From contig NC_009371.1 of NCBI RefSeq assembly GCF_000092065.1, forward strand, positions 1-64,000: a DNA stretch of 64,000 nt, in the 5' to 3' direction. Made by a program: the position numbers and the translations under genes. The notes below the pieces were generated by a model. It saw only the letters and a list, made by a program, of their open reading frames with translations. It was not told the DNA's origin and searched no databases. Source of the stretch: Ostreococcus lucimarinus CCE9901. Lineage: Eukaryota; Chlorophyta; Mamiellophyceae; Mamiellales; Bathycoccaceae. Positions within the stretch are counted from its first letter, which is position 1. Each line of letters opens with the position of its first letter. Below, one piece after another: positions 26,316 through 35,210 of the stretch.

Positions 26316-27533
26316 TCAATCCTCGTGCTCGCGACCGCCGGGGAACTCCGCTCTCACCCTGCCGACGTCCAAGCGCGCTTGCTCCATTCGCGCGATTTCT
26401 TCTAGGCACGAGAGAAGAAAGTATGCGACGAGTGCGGTGACGAAATGACCCCAAAGCTTTGAGGGCGATACCGCAAGCGCTAACGTATTTCTTGTCTTCT
26501 TTCCCGCGCGTCCACTGGCCAAAACCTTCTGCAACATGGAATTAATCGACGCGTTCATGGTCCTGTCAACCTCCCACGACGCAGGAAGCCACCCACTGAA
26601 AAAGGCGATGATTTTCTCTCGACTATTCTTGTAAAACAGCGAAGTTAAGACCAAACCTTGAACCGGAGACTTCACAAATCCTTTACCCATCGTCGTTGCC
26701 GTGATGAACAACCAAAATGGCATCATAAAACTCCCACAGCACACGCCGCACAAATCAAACGCCGCGTTCGGCCAAGAAGACATCGCGAGCAAACCGAGAA
26801 AGCCGTACCGCTTCATGAAGGCAATCATCCACAGCTTGAATCCGTGAATTTTCTTCTGCACCTGATCCATATCGCTCGCATCGACGTGCGTGATGTCACT
26901 CAACTCTTTATTTTCTCGTCCAGCCTTGGCTGCAAAGTAAGAAACCCAATACGGAGGGATTTCCCCGAAGGCGGTGCCGACGCCCCACGCCACGCATTCA
27001 GGTAAAACGCTCAACCAAATGTCCACGTAACTCACTCCGCGCGCACGCGGCTTAGACGCGCACTCGAACAACTCCTCCGTGGGCATCATAAACCAAATGT
27101 TCCTCCGCGTGTCGAAATCTACGTTTCCACACAATTCAACCGTTTGGCAAACCTTTAAGATGTGCGGAAACAAAAACAACAAGCCGGTGTGCATGCCACT
27201 CCCGAACCCAATGGAAGACGACACGCCTAGAGCCACCCACCACAGCCCCCACTCCACCCATCGCTCACATTCATCGACGAACGCAGCGTGTGGGCCGGCG
27301 GTGTCTTTTACCCAGTAACAAAACGCTAAAAACAAAGCCGCCGGATACAACGCTCGCCGACGCGTGCGCACGACGTGTTTCGCCAACTTTGAGCACTCTC
27401 TCGAAGCGACTCTGGCGATTAGATACGACGTCTGCAGCGGATGCCTGGTGAACTTGACCGTTTTCCTCGCGAGTTTCAATTCCTCGATCAACTTCGCCCT
27501 GGCCGTGCTTCGTCGAGTCGGACTCACGGGCAT
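26316..27533 (-). CDS. VMP1/EPG-3/KMS-type ER membrane protein (VTT domain)
   Basis: The 405-aa polytopic membrane protein belongs to the VMP1 branch of the VTT/DedA-like family. The diagnostic stretch is WWVALGVSSSIGFGSGMHTG followed by LLFLFPHI, with later segments FLGLLAMSSWPNAAFDLCGV and MPFWLFITATTMGKGFVKSP. VMP1 is an ER phospholipid scramblase needed for autophagosome formation and ER contacts; the plant homologues KMS1/2 affect the early secretory pathway. The C-terminal helix (LWGHFVTALVAYFLLSCLEE) is followed by a basic-acidic tail. ATG at 27533. The stop is 50 bp from the convergent NXD1 stop. Confidence 0.9.
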   Translation of the reverse strand: MPVSPTRRSTARAKLIEELKLARKTVKFTRHPLQTSYLIARVASRECSKLAKHVVRTRRRALYPAALFLAFCYWVKDTAGPHAAFVDECERWVEWGLWWVALGVSSSIGFGSGMHTGLLFLFPHILKVCQTVELCGNVDFDTRRNIWFMMPTEELFECASKPRARGVSYVDIWLSVLPECVAWGVGTAFGEIPPYWVSYFAAKAGRENKELSDITHVDASDMDQVQKKIHGFKLWMIAFMKRYGFLGLLAMSSWPNAAFDLCGVCCGSFMMPFWLFITATTMGKGFVKSPVQGLVLTSLFYKNSREKIIAFFSGWLPASWEVDRTMNASINSMLQKVLASGRAGKKTRNTLALAVSPSKLWGHFVTALVAYFLLSCLEEIARMEQARLDVGRVRAEFPGGREHED

Positions 27534-27839
27534 GGCTTCGAGATTGATTTAAACCGACGAACGACAACGTTCTCGTCTGTCGCGTAAAGCGGCGAACGAC
27601 GGCGCCGCTCGGGCGCGTGGAGACGATTACTTCGACGCTCGACGAAAACCTCTCGCGCGTCGTCCTACGCGCGAGTCCTTCGCGCTCGGCGCCTCGCCAG
27701 GAATTCGTTGCGAGGCGTCGTATGGAGGGGAACCACTCGTCGCGGGCTCGACTCGAACGCGCGGGCGCCGCATGGACGTTTATAAAAATTACAACTGTAA
27801 GTAGTTAACGAAATGGTGAGTAAATGATGAGTAAACGAA
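27534..27839. other. 306-bp spacer between VMP1 promoter and NTRC 3' end
   Basis: Both flanking genes are on the minus strand. The stretch is GC-rich near VMP1 and AT-rich near the NTRC stop (ATAAAAATTACAAC at 27781-27794), consistent with a promoter plus a 3' UTR. A 63-codon plus-strand frame at 27617-27808 has no recognisable features. Confidence 0.4.
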
Positions 27840-29483
27840 TTATCTACTGGTCTCCACTGGGCTCTCCTTCTTTTCACCCGCTTGCGCCGCAGGCATGGTC
27901 ACCTCCTTCGTCGCACTCGCGCCCAAGGCGCCGTCGATGACGCGACGGTACTCGCTCTTCATTTTCACACCGCTCAAGACTTCTATGCGCTCTTTTTGGT
28001 AGAAAATTTGCGTCATAGGCGTCCCAGTCACACCCGCGGCTTCCGCAATTTCAGGATCAGCAGCGATATCTATCTCAACATAGTGCACCTTGTCTCCGTA
28101 CTCCGCGATGACCTTGTCCAACATCGGCTTCAAGCGTCGACATGGGCCGCAAGTGGGCGCCGAGTACATGACCATGACCACGCGGTCTGACTCATGGTAA
28201 AGCTTTCTGAGGGCATACTGACCGTAGTGCTTCGTGACATTGATATCGAATGAGTCTTCATCCTCTCCCTGGATCGCTCGCTCTTCTTCCGAAACAGACT
28301 CCTCTCGTTCGACGCTCTTGCGCTGCTTCGTTTGGTGGTGCTCAACGAGGAGGTTCTTCTCCGTCAAGTAACGCTCGACGGAGATGGCAGCCATGCATCC
28401 GGATCCCGCAGCCGTGATGGCTTGCCGGAACTCTTGATCGTGAAGATCACCGGCCGAGAACACACCCTCAATGGACGTCCTGGTACCCTCTCGCACGACG
28501 ACGTACCCCGCTTCGTCAAGTTCGATTTGGTTGCCAAAAATTTTGCTGTTCGGCGTGTGTCCGATGCCGTAAAACAACCCCTTCACCTTGAGCTGACGCT
28601 CATCTCCGTTATTCGTGTCGCGAAGCTTGAGCGCCCCCAAGTTTCCCTTGCTGTTCGGCGATCCGTCCACGCATTCCGTGTTGTAATGTACGGTGATTGC
28701 CTTGTGTTGAAGCACCCTATCCTGCATAGCCTTGCTGGCGCGCATCGTCGACCCGCGCACGAGTAAGTGCACGTGCTTGGCGTACTTTGTCAAGTACACC
28801 GCTTCTTCCGTGGCGGTGTCACCTCCTCCGACCACCGCGACTTCTTCGCCCTTAAAAATCGGGCTCGCCCCATCGCAAATCGCGCATGCGCTGATCCCTC
28901 GGCTCCACAGCGTCGCCTCGGCGGGAATTCCGAGTCGTTTCGCCGTCGCCCCCGTGGCGACGATCACGCTATTCGCCTTCACCGTTCGATCGGACGACGA
29001 CACCGTGAACGGGCGAGAAGTAAAATCTACCGTCACCACGTCCTCCGTGTGCATCACAGCCCCCCATCGCTCCGCTTGTTTGCGCATCTTGTCCATCAAG
29101 TCGGGCCCCGTCACGCCTTCGGGGAAACCTGGAAAGTTTTCCACCTCTGTCGTCGTCATGAGTTGTCCTCCCGGCACGCCTCCGGCTTGAAACCCCTCAA
29201 ACATCAATGGACGTAAGTTCGCGCGTCCCGCGTAGATCGCGGCGGTGTATCCAGCCGGTCCAGACCCGATGATGACGCAGTTCTCCACGTCCGGGGCGTC
29301 CTCGGTGGCATCTTGCTCTTGCGCGCTCGCCCGCGTCGTCGTCGTCGTCGTCGTCGTCCTCGCGCGTCGCGCGCGCGCGTCGATCGTCGATCGTCGGCAT
29401 CGATTCGCGCGCGCGTGCGATGCTCTCGTCGTCGTCGTCGTCGTCACCTTCACCGCGGCGACGGCGCGCGCGTGCGTCCGCAT
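27840..29483 (-). CDS. NTRC: NADPH-dependent thioredoxin reductase C (NTRC), plastid
   Basis: The 547-aa bifunctional enzyme contains thioredoxin reductase and thioredoxin. A basic, Thr-rich transit peptide (about 1-55) precedes the FAD loop GSGPAG (73-78). The redox pair is C200-A-I-C203, the NADPH loop GGGDTA (219-224), and the second FAD motif [14 protein letters not shown] follows. After a charged linker, the C-terminal thioredoxin has TCGPCR with Cys445 and Cys448. NTRC uses NADPH to reduce 2-Cys peroxiredoxins and other plastid targets and is found in oxygenic phototrophs. ATG at 29483 gives a typical transit start. It is divergent to the SET gene with a 298-bp spacer. All catalytic residues are intact. 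Confidence 0.97.
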   Translation of the reverse strand: MRTHARAVAAVKVTTTTTTRASHARANRCRRSTIDARARRARTTTTTTTTRASAQEQDATEDAPDVENCVIIGSGPAGYTAAIYAGRANLRPLMFEGFQAGGVPGGQLMTTTEVENFPGFPEGVTGPDLMDKMRKQAERWGAVMHTEDVVTVDFTSRPFTVSSSDRTVKANSVIVATGATAKRLGIPAEATLWSRGISACAICDGASPIFKGEEVAVVGGGDTATEEAVYLTKYAKHVHLLVRGSTMRASKAMQDRVLQHKAITVHYNTECVDGSPNSKGNLGALKLRDTNNGDERQLKVKGLFYGIGHTPNSKIFGNQIELDEAGYVVVREGTRTSIEGVFSAGDLHDQEFRQAITAAGSGCMAAISVERYLTEKNLLVEHHQTKQRKSVEREESVSEEERAIQGEDEDSFDINVTKHYGQYALRKLYHESDRVVMVMYSAPTCGPCRRLKPMLDKVIAEYGDKVHYVEIDIAADPEIAEAAGVTGTPMTQIFYQKERIEVLSGVKMKSEYRRVIDGALGASATKEVTMPAAQAGEKKESPVETSR

Positions 29484-29781
29484 CGAAATCGCTCGCGCGT
29501 GCTCCACCGCGCGTCGAAGTCGCGGATAATACACGCGCCCGGACCGCCGCGCGAGGGCGCGCCGGGCGCGGTCGGTCGCGGTCGGTCGCGTCACTCACAT
29601 GGCGTTCGAAACACGCGAAATGCGTCCTCGCGGGACGCGATCGGGCAAAAAACGTCCCGAAAAGTAAAAAAAACCATCGCGACCCGCGCGCCGGGGCGTT
29701 CGAACAGTCGAGCGCGCGCGTCCGTCTGTCAAGCTGTCGGTCCTTTCGTCCTGTCCTTTCGTCCTGTCCGTCCCGAGGCCG

Positions 29782-32078
29782 ATGCGCGACGCGGCGGAGC
29801 TGACGGACATCGAACCAGACGACGCGACGGTGGATCCGAGGGCGAAAATTAACTACGACGTGCGCGAGCGATGCGCGCGACGCCCGACCCGCGTCTCGAG
29901 ACGACCGGGCCGACGACTGCACCGTTCAGTCCGACGAGTGAACCGTGCGGACGACGGACGAGGGACGACGGAGACTGACCGAACGCGCGCGACGACAGGA
30001 TTGTAACGTCGGTGACTACGTCATCATCAAGGGCGAAAACGAGGACGGGGAAGAGGAGGATTGGTTCGGACAGGCGCGCGACGACAAAGCGCCGCGAGAC
30101 GCGATTGACGCTCTCGAGACGCGAGCGAGAGAGACTGACGGCGATCCTCGTGCGTGCGCGCAGATAAAAGCGAAGGTTGCGCAAAACGAACTCGCCACGG
30201 TGAAATTTCTGCAAAAATGCGAAAATTTAGAAGAATTCATCGATGAGGTGCGTCCGCGAACCGCGCCGGCGAGGCGACTTGAATATTTTCGCATCGACGG
30301 GCTTTGAGCGCGCGCTGACTGACGATTGATTTCACGCGAGCAGTTTCCCGACGCGGAGGAGAGCGATATCACTGACATGTATCAGTGGTGGCAAGGTTAC
30401 GGGACAGAAAACGTCTCACCGGATACCTTCAAGGAGTTGGGTCCCAATATTTTCCACAGGGTACGAACGCCTCGGCGTTTCGAGTGGTCGCGGTCGCGAG
30501 CGCGATCAGACGCGCGATTTACTGACGGATTGCTCGCGCTCAAACAGGCGAGACGATCAGGTTTGGGTGACACGGGCAAGAAGCGGTACTTTTGTCGAGC
30601 TTCCACGTGCATGGGCCGTTGCAATGTGGAAGCCGGACTGAAGCGAAAGGCGCCGGCGACGGCGACTGTGAAGCTAGAGGTTGACGTGGACCTGGAGCCG
30701 AAGAAGAAAGTTAGCGATCTGCTACTCATTCCAAAAGACGCTGTCGAGTGGGAGCCGAACGTTATGGCCGAGTGTCGCTCGACTGACGTCGACAATTACC
30801 CGTTCGAATACGCTACCATGGTACGTACGTCAACGATGCGACGCGACGATCGCCCAAAGCCCCGACTGACATCGTCCACTTTTTACAGCGAGAGCAAGCG
30901 GGAGAAACAGAGAAACATCCGAGAGATTTGAAATCTGCGTGCTACTGCCATGGGATTCGAGGCCTGCGCAAAGTACGTAAGTCAGACGTTACGTGTCCAA
31001 TTATTTAATTATTCCATTAGGATCACACCGATGACGTGCACGCGCTTCACGGCGGTGTTTGTCCAGCTCTCGCTATTCTGGTGCGTATAATTAATTCATC
31101 AACGCACACATCTAGTTTTGCTTACGAAATCTATCGCAGCGCGGTATGGTGATCCATTTGTTTTATGTGAAAGAGGTGCCAAATAAAGGCTACGGAATTT
31201 TCGCCCGAGAACGCATTTCGAAGGGTGCTTACCTCTTCGAATACGTCGGGTAAGCGTGTTCGACGATGTTGTTCATCAATCGTGACTTTTATTGCGGTTA
31301 GGGAGATCATCACGCGTGCGGAAGCGAGCAGACGGGAAGAACAGTACATGGCGAACGGGTACGAATTAATTATTATTTCGACGATGAGAGTAAAAATACT
31401 GACTGCACGCTCGACTTTCTCGAATTCACAGCCAATTTTTTCTCGTCGACATTCAAGGTACGAAGTGAAACGATATGCGTGCTATGCGATGCGCAAACAA
31501 CGCGGGAGATTGAAAGAATTAATTATTAATTGACGGTATATTTTTTTTCGAACAGGGCAAAGAAATTCTCCGTCGTACATGGCATACACGATGGATATGA
31601 CCCGCAAGGGCAATTTAGCGCGTATGCTCAATCACGGCTGCACGCCGAACGTTCGGCTGGTCGAGGCACGGGTTGATGAAGCACTTTTGTCGGTGCGTCT
31701 CCACCTCGGATTAATTAATCGCTGGGCTTGAATTAAATTATTTCACTTTGCAGGGCGTTCAGTCAAAGTTCAGGTCTGCGTCGCGGATGTGTTGCATAGC
31801 GATAGAGGACATCGAGGTACGCGCGATCGAAGCGTCATTTCGCTACTCAAGCGCACGTTACCTTATAGTGGACGATTAATTGCGTTTTATTTTATTTCCG
31901 ACATTGCAGGTGGGCGAGGAACTTTGCATAGACTACGTCCCTGTGAAGAAAGGTGGCAGCATGCGCAAGACTGTTCAATGCGACTGCGGTTCCAGCGACT
32001 GCAGAGTACGTTCCGCGCGTGTGTTCGCCTTTTGTCACTCGAAACTAATTTCGTCGTTTGCAGGGTTGGATTTTCTGA
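29782..32078 (+). CDS. SUV39-type SET-domain histone methyltransferase, 13 exons
   Basis: Model: join(29782-29859, 29999-30247, 30344-30460, 30548-30820, 30889-30972, 31021-31080, 31140-31249, 31302-31358, 31432-31457, 31556-31692, 31754-31816, 31910-32005, 32064-32078), 1365 nt, 454 aa, with every junction in frame. A pre-SET-like region (DVDNYPFEYATM, SACYCHGIRGL) is followed by RGMVIHLFYVKEVPNKGYGI, FEYVGEIITRAEASRREEQY, and ARMLNHGCTPNVRLVEARVD (NHxCxPN SAM/substrate site). It continues with RMCCIAIEDIEVGEELCIDY and post-SET CDCGSSDCRGWIF. This is the architecture of H3K9 methyltransferases. The N-terminal half (VGDYVIIKGENEDGEEEDWF) is unassigned. Exon 3/4 could be joined without splicing, since intron 3 is in frame. 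Acceptor 2 could shift by one codon. Confidence 0.82.
29860..29998 (+). other. SET-gene intron 1, GC-rich ACTGAC class
   Basis: It begins GTGCGCGAGC and ends GACGACAG, 139 nt, phase 0, with ACTGAC at 29974-29979. Introns 2-4 (30248-30343, 30461-30547, 30821-30888) are of the same class and carry ACTGAC at 30318, 30521 and 30865. Intron 3 has no stop and a length divisible by three, so retention would keep the frame. Confidence 0.75.
30973..32063 (+). other. SET-gene introns 5-12, short AT-rich class
   Basis: Introns at 30973-31020, 31081-31139, 31250-31301, 31359-31431, 31458-31555, 31693-31753, 31817-31909 and 32006-32063 are 48-98 nt. All start GT and end AG. They are visibly AT-rich against GC-rich exons. 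Six of the eight contain TTAATT. Only intron 8 also carries ACTGAC (31398-31403). Confidence 0.8.
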
Positions 32079-32352
32079 CCGGTTCACGGTTCACATGCTG
32101 CAGCGACGACAAGCCCGACGCGAGCGTTCGGGTGCCTTCGGGGGCTTTGACGGTCAAGTAGGAAAGAATATTGAATTTTTGTGAAATGCACGCGATTTAG
32201 TCCCGTAATATTCCTTCCACTGCGTCGAAAGCTCGATTCACGCGTGCGTGCGCACGCGTGCTGAGTTCCGTCCTCCGGACGGTGACCTCGTGCCGCACTC
32301 CCACCCTCGGCTGAACGCGAGTAAACTCGACTTCGAGGCGCGGTCACGCGAT

Positions 32353-32890
32353 ATGGACGAGTCAACAGCACGCGCGGAACGTTTACGAGCGATGCGCGAG
32401 GCCGCGTCGAGCGCGAACGCCGACGCACAGGCGAATGCGAACGCACCTTCGAGTACGCTTCCAGCGCCCTTCGTCGACCTCGGGGACGGCGACGATCGTA
32501 CGCCGGGGTTTTACACAGGTGCCGGAGCGTCGAGTATGGATATGAGTGATATTCCTGCGGAATCCACGCGTGCGCCACGCGCTCCACCACCTCCACCACC
32601 TCCGCCGCGTTGGCTAGGGGAACAGAATCAGCGCTTCGGCGGCGGCGGAGGTCGAGGCGGGGGCGGACGAGGCGGCGGACGAGGCGGCGGGCGAGGCGGG
32701 GGATCCCGAGGGCACAAAGCCGCACGTACGGGCGATTATCGCTCTGAAAACACATTCAATCCAGCGAATTATTACAAGGTACGTGCCTCGCGCCAATTTG
32801 CTGTACGCGTGCGCGACTGACGCTCGTTCGTTTCCTCTGGCGCAGCCAACGATGTGCGTCGATCCTTGGCTCACCCTCGAGCGCACCTGA
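32353..32890 (+). CDS. RGG/proline-rich protein with conserved-looking C-terminal tail, two exons
   Basis: Model: join(32353-32778, 32846-32890), 156 aa. The N-terminal helix (ESTARAERLRAMREAASSAN) is followed by a Pro run (about residues 77-86) and an RGG-type glycine-arginine tract (about 93-120). The tail then reads FNPANYYK, spliced to PTMCVDPWLTLERT. The intron (67 nt, GTACGTGCC...GGCGCAG) has ACTGAC at 32816-32821. If unspliced, translation stops after a basic, unrelated tail. RGG tracts usually bind RNA or mediate condensates. The short terminal peptide ending DPW looks like a conserved motif, but I cannot name the family. The start is the first ATG (32353). Confidence 0.65.
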
Positions 32891-33045
32891 TCGCGTTCAT
32901 GATCGATTCTATTGATTGTTTCTAGCTCATTCCTTAGCCATTAATAGCTCGCGTGTAAGACTCAATAGCTGAGTGTGCTTTGTCCAACCGCCGACGCCGA
33001 GAGCGTCAGACGTCGGTGCGCGGCGGTCACCGACTTGAAGTCCCG

Positions 33046-34182
33046 ATGAGCGTCGACGGTGACGACGAGCCCGTGATAGATATGAATGACGCCATGCATC
33101 GCGCCGTGGCGCTCAAGGCCGAGCGATTGCGACGCACGCGAGCGTCGTACGAGGCCGCACCGGTGTTCGTTCGGGACACGCTCGCGACGGATCGAGACGA
33201 AAACTACGTCGAATTGCGAAAGAAACCGCTGGCGGCACGCTTGACGTTTGCCAACAAACTTCTCGATGATGCCAAAGCGTTGGTGCGAGAGGAAGCCCAC
33301 GAGGACGCGCTGGAGGCGTACACAGACGCCTTGGCGGCGTTTTGTCACTTTGAGCGACCGAGCGGGACAGAGAGCACAGAGACGTTGACGTACGTAGATT
33401 ATCTCGAAGACGACGAACGTCAAAGCGAAGGCGTAGAAATGGTGAAACGAATCATGCTTAACGCATCGGCGTGCTTGATGAACATCGATCTGAGGAAGCA
33501 TGCGAAGGCGGTAGAATGGGCGACGACGCGAGCGTTGCGCGCTGACGCCGCGTGCGCCGCCGCATACTACAGAAGAGGACGAGCCAGGACCATGATGACG
33601 GAAGAAGGGACTGTAGAGCAGGCGTTGGATGATTTTAAACGCGCCGTGGATCTCGATCCGGGCGAGAAGCGGTATGTGCGAGCGTTAGCGGAGCACAGTA
33701 GAGAAGTTATGAAGACGACTGAGGTGCAACGAGCCGTCTTCGGAAAGATGTTTTCCGGCGCAAGCGCTATCTACGCCGACGACAAGGCGACAACCGTCGC
33801 AAAATCCACTGTCGACGAGGAGGTCGAACGCGTGCTTCTAGACGAAAGCTTGCTCGTGAAGGCTCAGGAGATGGGTTTCAATGTCGACGCCGACGATTTC
33901 CGTCGAGAACTCGCTTCCCGAGTCCGCGACGAAGTGCACGACAGTCGACGCGAGCGGGCGAAAGAGCTCGGTTTAAATCTTGATGATGATGATGTCAAGC
34001 GCGCGATCGAGTATTTCGAGCGCTCGCGTCGCGGTGGTGATTCGGATGCGAGCTCACGAACTTTTGCGCGCTTCGTTGCTCGCGCTCTCATCGTCCTCGT
34101 CGTCGCTCGCGTCGTGTACGTCGTCCACAAGATTGCGACGAGCCCTATCGATTCCCTCGATGTGCGCGGGGTGATGGATTGA
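33046..34182 (+). CDS. Tail-anchored TPR protein
   Basis: The 378-aa protein has a TPR block at about residues 65-230: RLTFANKLLDDAKALVREEA, EDALEAYTDALAAF, RIMLNASACLMNIDLRKHAK, then AYYRRGRARTMM and QALDDFKRAVDLDPGEKRYV. The shape is like co-chaperone and FKBP-type TPR domains. A helical linker with two EMGFNVD/ELGLNLD-like repeats follows. A single hydrophobic helix lies near the C-terminus (FVARALIVLVVARVVYVVHK) with about 15 residues after it, fitting a tail anchor in ER, mitochondrial or plastid outer membrane. The first ATG is 33046. Partner and membrane are unknown. Confidence 0.72.
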   Translation: MSVDGDDEPVIDMNDAMHRAVALKAERLRRTRASYEAAPVFVRDTLATDRDENYVELRKKPLAARLTFANKLLDDAKALVREEAHEDALEAYTDALAAFCHFERPSGTESTETLTYVDYLEDDERQSEGVEMVKRIMLNASACLMNIDLRKHAKAVEWATTRALRADAACAAAYYRRGRARTMMTEEGTVEQALDDFKRAVDLDPGEKRYVRALAEHSREVMKTTEVQRAVFGKMFSGASAIYADDKATTVAKSTVDEEVERVLLDESLLVKAQEMGFNVDADDFRRELASRVRDEVHDSRRERAKELGLNLDDDDVKRAIEYFERSRRGGDSDASSRTFARFVARALIVLVVARVVYVVHKIATSPIDSLDVRGVMD

Positions 34183-34302
34183 TTCCGCAGAACACGACTA
34201 GAAATTTTAGTTATTTAGTTTTAGTTGCCGCGCTCGCGAGCGCTCCGGCGCTCCTCCGCGCCTCACTCCTCGGCGCCGCACCGGGAGTCCTCGCCGTGTT
34301 CG

Positions 34303-35031
34303 ATGTCGCTCGCCTCGTGCGCCGCGAGCTCGAACGGCGCGAACCGCGACGCGAAGCGCGATCGCGATCGAGCGCGTCCGCGTCGATCGAACAAGGTCAA
34401 GACCAGACGCGTGTCCCAACACACCGACGTGGCGTTCGTGGAACCGACGCTTTCGAAGCCGCTTTCGAGGCCCGCGCCGTCGTGCGACGCGGCGTCGCTC
34501 CCGGGATTGATCGTGTACGATTTGGACGACACGATATGGTTCCCCGAGCTGTACATGATCGCCGGCGCACCGTTCGTCAAGACGTCAAAGTCCACCGTCG
34601 TGGACAGCGGGGGCGCGCGCTTGGGCTGTTATCCAGCGGCGCTCGCTTCCGTGGCGCTCGCGAAGTCGTGCGGTGCGTTTCGCGAGCGAGGCACGCTGAT
34701 CGCCGTCGCTTCGCGAACGCACAGGGGTAAATGGGCGCGCGAGCTCATGGATGCGTTCGAAGTGCGCGACGGCGACGACGACGCTCGCACGCTCGCCGCG
34801 TGCGTCGATTTCGTCGACATCGCCAGCGGTTCCAAGACGAAACATTTCGCGCGTTTACGCGAAAAATCCGGCGTTCCCTACGCCGAAATGTTATTCTTCG
34901 ATAACGAGCGCGAGAACATCGACGAGGTCGCTCGTCTCGGCGTCGCTTGCGTGCACTGTCCCGGCGGCTTGTCCGCGGACGCCTGGCGGCGCGGCTTGAC
35001 TTTCTTCGTCGACGACGTCGTCGATCCGTAG
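34303..35031 (+). CDS. MDP1-like magnesium-dependent phosphatase (HAD family)
   Basis: The 242-aa protein has a basic roughly 65-residue N-terminal extension and then a compact HAD phosphatase. Motif I is VYDLDDTIWFPELYM (nucleophile D in DLDDT), followed by TLIAVASRTHRGKWARELMD (motif II S/T and MDP1-type R-T-H/E loop), a Lys in SGSKTKHFARL, and motif IV LFFDNERENIDEVARLGV. This is the MDP1 family, which dephosphorylates phosphotyrosine or fructosamine-6-phosphate in vitro. The frame runs upstream to a TTG; the first ATG is 34303, 120 bp after the TPR stop. Confidence 0.87.
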   Translation: MSLASCAASSNGANRDAKRDRDRARPRRSNKVKTRRVSQHTDVAFVEPTLSKPLSRPAPSCDAASLPGLIVYDLDDTIWFPELYMIAGAPFVKTSKSTVVDSGGARLGCYPAALASVALAKSCGAFRERGTLIAVASRTHRGKWARELMDAFEVRDGDDDARTLAACVDFVDIASGSKTKHFARLREKSGVPYAEMLFFDNERENIDEVARLGVACVHCPGGLSADAWRRGLTFFVDDVVDP

Positions 35032-35210
35032 CGCCGCGCGCGTCCAGGGCTCGTTTATTGTATCACTGCGTAATATAATCTTTATCGTCACAGTTCCACG
35101 CGCGAGCGACGACCGATCGAGCGAGGACGACTCGGCGAACTCCGGGACGCCGCGCGGCGGGCGCGAATGAGCCGCGGCCGTTTGTCGATTCCACACACGT
35201 CGTCGTCGTC

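Noticed and set aside
30461-30547. Treating SET-gene intron 3 as coding
   Set aside because: The stretch is open and a multiple of three, but it has a GTACGA donor, ACTGAC 22 nt before a CAG acceptor, and an Arg/Ser-rich translation unlike its flanks. Retention remains possible.
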